From positions 17,955,001 to 18,019,000 of the forward strand of contig CM062219.1 in the NCBI GenBank assembly GCA_031216445.1: a stretch of 64,000 nucleotides of DNA, read 5' to 3'. Shown one piece after another: positions 59,206-64,000 of the stretch (position 1 is its first letter; every line of letters begins with the position of its first letter). The stretch comes from Lateolabrax maculatus. Taxonomy: Eukaryota > Chordata > Actinopteri > Acropomatiformes > Lateolabracidae. The position numbers were made by a program, and so were the translations under genes. The notes beneath the pieces are model-generated. The model made no database searches and was not told the DNA's origin. It saw only the letters and a program-made list of their open reading frames with translations.

Positions 59206-60011
59206 CTAAAAGGCAGACAGAAGACACAGACAGACAGAAAACACAGAGGACACAGGACAGGTACCCACAGACAGGTGAGCAACACACATACAAGTAGTGT
59301 TTATATGTTAACAGAAAGGAAAGTGAGAGATATAACACTGAGGGGATATGAGTAGCATTTTGTGAGATATATTAACAAAGCACATGCACACACTGAAAAT
59401 CACACGAAAAGGGCAATGTCAAAGAAATGTCAGTTCTAGTAATGAAATAGTGTAATCTCAAAGAGGTGAGATGTTAAATAACCCCCTGCACTTTAATCGA
59501 TTAAGACAACAGCGTGCCGGGCAGGGGAGCAAACTTACAGCTGGCCGTCGCGTTCAGTTTTTGGCCGCGTGCGTACTGAGTTTTAAAGGGATGCCCTGGG
59601 GTCTACGATAACAAACAGACTGGAAATGTCAAACAGCCCGCGGTGATGGCGACGCTCAGAGAAATTAAACATTTATACACAAATTATTCACATCAGAGAG
59701 CGCAGAGCGGAAGATGAATTACTGTAGGCGCCAACAAAGAAGAGCTGCAGCCATCAACAAAGTACACAATGGTTGGTGAAGGCCAGAGGGAGGCATAACT
59801 ATGTTTATGTATCAGCGATTTACACTCAAAATTACACTCCCACCGGCCTCATAGCTTCAAATGTGTTATGGGTTTTTGCTATTTACATCTAATTGTGTTT
59901 TTCTGCTCTGTGAGGCTCTTTGTGATTACTGTTCTATATAAGAATCATACATGCGTTTCACTTCACTAGCAATGAAGACATGATAGACTACAATTTAGTT
60001 TTATAGTGGTC

Positions 60012-60180
60012 CAGAGGAGACGAGAACAGGAACAAAAGAGGAGAGGAGAGGAGAGGAGGAGACAAGGAGAAGAATTGAGAGGAAACAGGGAGAAGAGAGG
60101 CTAGACAAGGGGAGGAGAGAAGAGGAGAGCAAGCAAGGAAAGAAGACAAGGGAGGAGAGAAGAGGAGACGAGGAGGAGAA
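60012..60180. repeat. polypurine (GGAGA-type) tract of about 170 bp
   Basis: Almost pure A/G on the plus strand, built of GAGGA/GGAGA units. In the cacna1b transcript it is a C/U tract beginning 21 nt downstream of the exon 18a donor. Confidence 0.9.
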
Positions 60181-60206
60181 TATTGTAACAGAGAGTGATA
60201 ACTCAC

Positions 60207-60269
60207 GGTGACTGAATGCTGTTGATGGACGACCTGCGAGAGAGTGCATCTCGATTTTGCTTTACAAAA
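60207..60269 (-). CDS. cacna1b: cacna1b alternative exon 18a
   Basis: 63 nt, the same length as mammalian exon 18a, phase 2 on both sides. Acceptor TGCATGTACAG after a T-rich stretch, donor GTGAGT. Encodes FVKQNRDALSRRSSINSIQS plus a shared Pro codon, clearly the counterpart of the mammalian insert FVKQTRGTVSRSSSVSSVNSP. It inserts 21 residues between SIAA and KEQQ at the start of the synprint region, where mammals include it in a tissue-dependent way. Serine-rich with an RRSS phosphorylation-type motif. Confidence 0.9.
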
Positions 60270-60317
60270 CTGTACATGCAGAACAAAAACAAAAGAAAAA
60301 ATGAGACACAAATTTGA

Positions 60318-60360
60318 AGGGGACAGGTGGACTGTGAGTCTGTCTGTCCACCTGTCCCCT
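60318..60360. repeat. perfect 14-bp hairpin upstream of exon 18a
   Basis: 'aggggacaggtgga' (60318-60331) and 'tccacctgtcccct' (60347-60360) are exact reverse complements separated by 15 nt. In the transcript the stem lies 49-91 nt upstream of the exon 18a acceptor. Confidence 0.9.
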
Positions 60361-62422
60361 CCTGTCTTATAGTAAAGGACTCATCTGTGCAACTATTTCA
60401 ATATCACAATGGCAAAAAAGCGTGTTCGTTAGCAGAGACATTTTATAATGACAAAAAACTAAAACTGAAAACAGTTCAGGAGTTTCATTCCAAAACAAGA
60501 AAAGCACAAGTTACTACTATTAAAATGATCTTTTAATAGTAAAAATGTAATATATTCAGATTATAAAGTGATGTATAATAGAATTGTTTTGTTTTTTTTC
60601 CTTGCAGTCATTTTGTAATGAAACCCTGTATTACTCTGAAACAGCACACATAATGCACATAAAACAGTTTGTTTAAAATAAAAGCAGCTGTTTATGAGCT
60701 CACTCACTAGAGTGTTGCCACGCTGTTCAAAGTACAAATTAAAATATTCTGACGACACTGAAAATAATGCACAGGATCACATAATAACAGTAATGACACT
60801 GAAAAGGGGAAAGATTGGAAAGTTAGCTAAGTGGTTTACAGAGCTGATCACTTTCTGTAGTCTAATTGACCTATTTGAGTGTGAATCAGTGATGATCACT
60901 ATGTCAAATGAATAGAGGGCTGCACAGAATTATGCAACACACAATCAAATATAGACAATATGCATTGTGGCTCTTTTCCCCACAACAGTACAGATGGGTA
61001 TCAAAGGAAGGCACGTTTTAACCTCCAGTGTTACATATTGCAGTTATTAATCTTTGATAAGGATGAAAACGCTCCAGTTTCACACCCGCTTTCTCTTGAC
61101 AGACTCTCATAATTTTAGTGTTCATCCAGGCTCTAAAAATAGGTCGAATTTGGAGGCGCAATGAAATTCCGTGTTGACACAAGACCCCCGAGCTGTCAAT
61201 CACAAGCTTGTCGTGGAGAGGGGGCGGGTCAAAGGTTTAGCATGACAGGAGCTATCCGAGTATATAAAGACACCCCTGTCATTACCATATTAGAGAAGAT
61301 GGGAACTTCTGACAGTGGAGATTAGGGTTTTCTTCCATCATGTCCTCTTTCTTTCAAAATAAGTCAAGGGGAGGAAAATATATATATATATATAATGACA
61401 TTCTTGACTGGAAACTGTCCTAAAGCAGATGCATAGATTCATCATTTTTTCTTAATTTGGCATATTAGTTTTAAAGCTAGTATCCATCATGTTTTTGAAT
61501 GATTTTTTTAGTATTTTTTGTTTTCATCCATGTTGGCCAGCTCCTAAAAACATTGCTCTATAGTGCAGGGTACCTTTTCACTAATATAGTGTATAATTTA
61601 TTTATCAATCAATATTTTGGAGTAATAGACCTTTTACATTTCCCTATATGATACAATACTACAACACTGAGTATCTGTGGTTATGATTATAATTTTCCTA
61701 TATTTGTTATCTACTAATTTAATGTTAATATATCATTTAAATGTACTTACACAGCTATCTAAAAACATGATTCAGGAAAGATTGAATCTTTAAATCCCAT
61801 AAACAGCAAAATTGTTTAATCTGGAGAGCTGCTGATTGAGAGCTGTTTATTGGGTTAGTGTTTATTCAGATCTGGGACACCCTTTTTGAAAATGAAATAC
61901 CATTTTGGCAGCATGTAACGAGGATCAAGATTTTCAATGAAGCCACAAAACATCATAAAGCAAATATGAAACTTTGTCATTCAGGTTCCACAAAATCTTC
62001 CACTATTTTTGTGGTAGTTTAAGATAACTTAAATTAAATCTTGCCACGAAAGAGGGCAAAAAAGATATAGATTTTGGCTTTAAGGAGGAAACAGGCTTGT
62101 GTCTGTGAAATAAATAAATACAACAAAAAATAAAAAAGTAAAGAACCACTGGTGGAAAGTAACATGTATTGTTAAATTAAGCTTTTACTACTGGACAAGG
62201 TACACAGTGGGGTGTAATAAACAAGCCTATACCACAAGAGCAGTCTCATAGTAGGAGTAGATGAGGAGAAGTGTATCAAACACAGTACGTATATACACAG
62301 ACATTTCGGACTGAGAGGGAAGAACATATAGTAGGACAACACACTGAATGACACAAGGACATTTGTCCCTAGTGCGGGTGAACAGAGCAGCTGTCTGGGG
62401 GGAGAGATGCACTGAAACTTAC

Positions 62423-62529
62423 GCAGCAATTGAGATGTTGGCTGCTGACATCGGGCTGACTTCCTTCACCTCCAAAGCCTTCTGCAGGGCAAGCTTCTTA
62501 TTGGCTGCCTCTTCCTGCTCCTCTTCATC
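62423..62529 (-). CDS. cacna1b: cacna1b exon 18: start of II-III loop
   Basis: Phase 0 in, phase 2 out, acceptor CACTGGATAAAG, donor GTAAGT. Encodes DEEEQEEAANKKLALQKALE and VKEVSPMSAANISIA. It follows IIS6 and is the last part of the loop conserved between CaV2 paralogues before the variable region. The acceptor lacks a good pyrimidine tract. Confidence 0.94.
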
Positions 62530-62716
62530 CTTTATCCAGTGAGGACAGAGACATAAAATGATGCTTAATGAAAACACATCAGGACGTGCTGATGCCCTGT
62601 GCAGGCCTTTCTCAGGTGTTGGGTCGATATGTTTCACTGTGATGTAGGGAAAAAACTACATTTATATTGCTGTGTTATCTTCAAATACAACATTCAGACA
62701 TTCTGACCCAGCCTAC

Positions 62717-62784
62717 CTTAGTCAGCTCCTGTGCATTTGCAAGGTTATCAACAGCGATAGCCAAGAAGACATTCAGGAGGGTGT
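62717..62784 (-). CDS. cacna1b: cacna1b exon 17: IIS6
   Basis: Phase 1 in, phase 0 out, donor GTAGGC, acceptor CGTTATTCAG. Encodes (Y)TLLNVFLAIAVDNLANAQ then ELTK, the cytoplasmic half of IIS6, identical to mammals. Confidence 0.96.
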
Positions 62785-63846
62785 CTGAATAACGACAGGA
62801 CTCAGGAGAAAACACAGATGTATAGTATGCATCTTGGGATTAAATATGCAGCATTTTTCCACCAAACAAGGAGCAGGGCCTAAAAATGGGGACTTAGTCA
62901 GCCTGCCTGTCAAAGTCTGGCCAATATTTTAGTCCTGAGCAAGATATCTCAACAACAGCAGTTCAGGGTCTGTCTGAGAGTAAGAAATCAGTCCTACCTG
63001 GCTAAAAAAAGCAACAGACAAGATTTTTGCTGCTACTGTTATGACTAGGAGTAAAAAAATATATTCAATTTTTTTGACTGACATGCACAATACAAAAGCA
63101 AAAACACAGCTTTGCATCAGTGATTATTTGAATCTGTCACAACCAACAATTTCTGCAGTAATAAATCAAACTTTGATCGCTCGTACAGATCATTAAATTA
63201 ATTTCCCCCTCCACTCAGTATAAAGATACATTCATAAACATGCCAATCTTCAGTCATGTATTTATTCATTCATTTAAAATTACAGATGGTGGAGCTATAT
63301 TTTAAAGATACGTTCATATTGTTATTTTATATTTCCCAATACTGGGTGACAGAAACAGGCTAAATCCTTTTTCCACACCTGTAAGAGAACATGAGTTAAC
63401 AGAAGGTGTAGTTGACAAGTGATTTGATGCAAGAGAAGATAAATTCCTTGTTCCGTATGTGTCCCTCTGCCCCACAGAGGGTTTGCAACATTATTGCTGC
63501 TGAACACGTTCATGTTCACTGTTTTAAATGGGGTGTATTGATCACTGTGGCTTCTAGTGGAGATTTAAACTGTTGTGTGCCATACAAACCAAGTTACTAA
63601 TTATTTCTGGATTCTGAGGATTTAAAGAATTAATATTAAAATTAATAAAATAATTTTGAAGTGTGATTTTGTGTTTTTTGATTGTCACTATTTTCCCTTA
63701 ATGCAAAGCAAAAAAGAAATGGAGGAGCAGATCACACCTGACAAAAAATAAAACCATTTTAAGCCTAACCCATTCCCACATTTTGATCCCGCTCTTCCTG
63801 ACTCTAACACAGTGCAGTTTTAATTACGAGATGTCAAAGAGGATAC
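62785..63846 (-). other. cacna1b: intron 16
   Basis: 1.06 kb, AT-rich, no recognisable features. Confidence 0.75.
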
Positions 63847-63964
63847 AGTTTCCAAAGAGCGTGAGGACGATGAAGTAGACGGAAGAGAACATGCCGCGCC
63901 GAACGCCTCCTTGAGACTCAATCCCGTGGTACATCACGGCGTTCCAGTCCTCGCCAGTCAGAAT
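63847..63964 (-). CDS. cacna1b: cacna1b exon 16: domain II selectivity filter
   Basis: First exon in the window (right side), phase 0 in, phase 1 out, acceptor TTGTCTTGCTCAG, donor GTATCC. Encodes ILTGEDWNAVMYHGIESQGG and VRRGMFSSVYFIVLTLFGN. TGEDW holds the domain II pore glutamate; YFIVLTLFGN starts IIS6. Exons 1-15 (domain I, AID and most of domain II) must lie to the right of the window. Confidence 0.96.
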
Positions 63965-64000
63965 CTGAGCAAGACAAAAGAGTCAGAACGACGCCGAGCA
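63965..64000 (-). other. cacna1b: end of intron 15
   Basis: Last 36 bp of the window; contains the pyrimidine-containing acceptor region of exon 16. Confidence 0.85.

Larger units (their letters stand above)
57940..62422 (-). other. cacna1b: intron 18 with alternative exon 18a
   Basis: 4.5 kb. Contains exon 18a (60207-60269), a candidate 42-nt exon (59164-59205), a polypurine tract (60012-60180), a hairpin (60318-60360), and a (TA)n tract at about 61379-61394. The remaining sequence is plain. Confidence 0.7.

Noticed and set aside
59537..59575. Possible further cassette exon ending CAGCT|GTAAGT, with a translated stretch RTRPKTERDGQL
   Set aside because: With the phase imposed by exon 18 or 18a it hits an in-frame stop; the attractive frame needs a different upstream phase. 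It could at most be a poison exon.
60001..60311. Minus-strand frames rich in Ser, Leu and Pro
   Set aside because: Translation of the low-complexity polypyrimidine tract beside exon 18a; only the 60207-60269 part, in the third frame, is meaningful.
1..64000. CRISPR arrays, bacterial operons, phage or a viral gene system
   Set aside because: No direct-repeat/spacer arrays, ribosome-binding sites or prokaryotic-style gene packing; every coding signal is spliced vertebrate sequence.

Overview
The window is vertebrate genomic DNA, almost certainly from a ray-finned (teleost) fish. It has long AT-rich introns, abundant CA/GT microsatellites, degraded LINE fragments and several interspersed repeat families of a kind common in spiny-rayed fish. 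I see no bacterial, organellar or viral gene organisation.

Nearly the whole window (about 7973 to 64000, minus strand) is the 3' two thirds of one gene for a voltage-gated calcium channel alpha-1 subunit of the CaV2 family. The best fit is the N-type channel CaV2.2 (cacna1b). I could place 31 constitutive exons. Numbered by alignment to the mammalian gene they are exons 16 to 46. They join with matching intron phases at every junction into one open frame of 5079 nt (1692 residues plus stop). It starts at the domain II pore loop and ends in the PDZ-ligand-like tail DEEDWC. Exons 1-15 lie beyond the right edge. Read 5' to 3' (right to left): domain II pore and S6 (ex 16-17), II-III loop with the synprint-like region (ex 18-21), domain III (ex 22-28), III-IV linker and domain IV (ex 29-36), EF-hand, pre-IQ and IQ (ex 36-40), and the distal C-terminus with poly-His, the RIM-BP-type proline motif and the C-terminal PDZ ligand (ex 41-46). 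The selectivity-filter glutamates of domains II, III and IV are present.

Alternative-splicing sites known in mammalian CaV2.2 can be recognised: a 63-nt exon 18a, a mutually exclusive exon 37 pair (two 97-nt copies about 1.45 kb apart), and a candidate 3-nt exon 31a micro-exon in the IVS3-S4 linker. A further 42-nt frame-preserving candidate exon lies between 18a and 19. Exon 18a is flanked in the transcript by a hairpin upstream and a pyrimidine tract of about 170 nt downstream.

Left of the channel gene (about 4.0 to 7.97 kb) is its probable 3' UTR and downstream flank. A second gene begins at about 3.2 kb and is also transcribed leftwards. Its first coding exon (3081-3201), in a CpG-rich segment, encodes a signal peptide; the rest lies past the left edge and I cannot identify the protein. 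Region 1-3080 looks like its first intron. The remaining sequence is introns carrying repeats, including TIR-bearing MITE-like elements, LINE reverse-transcriptase remnants and a perfect 36-bp inverted repeat.
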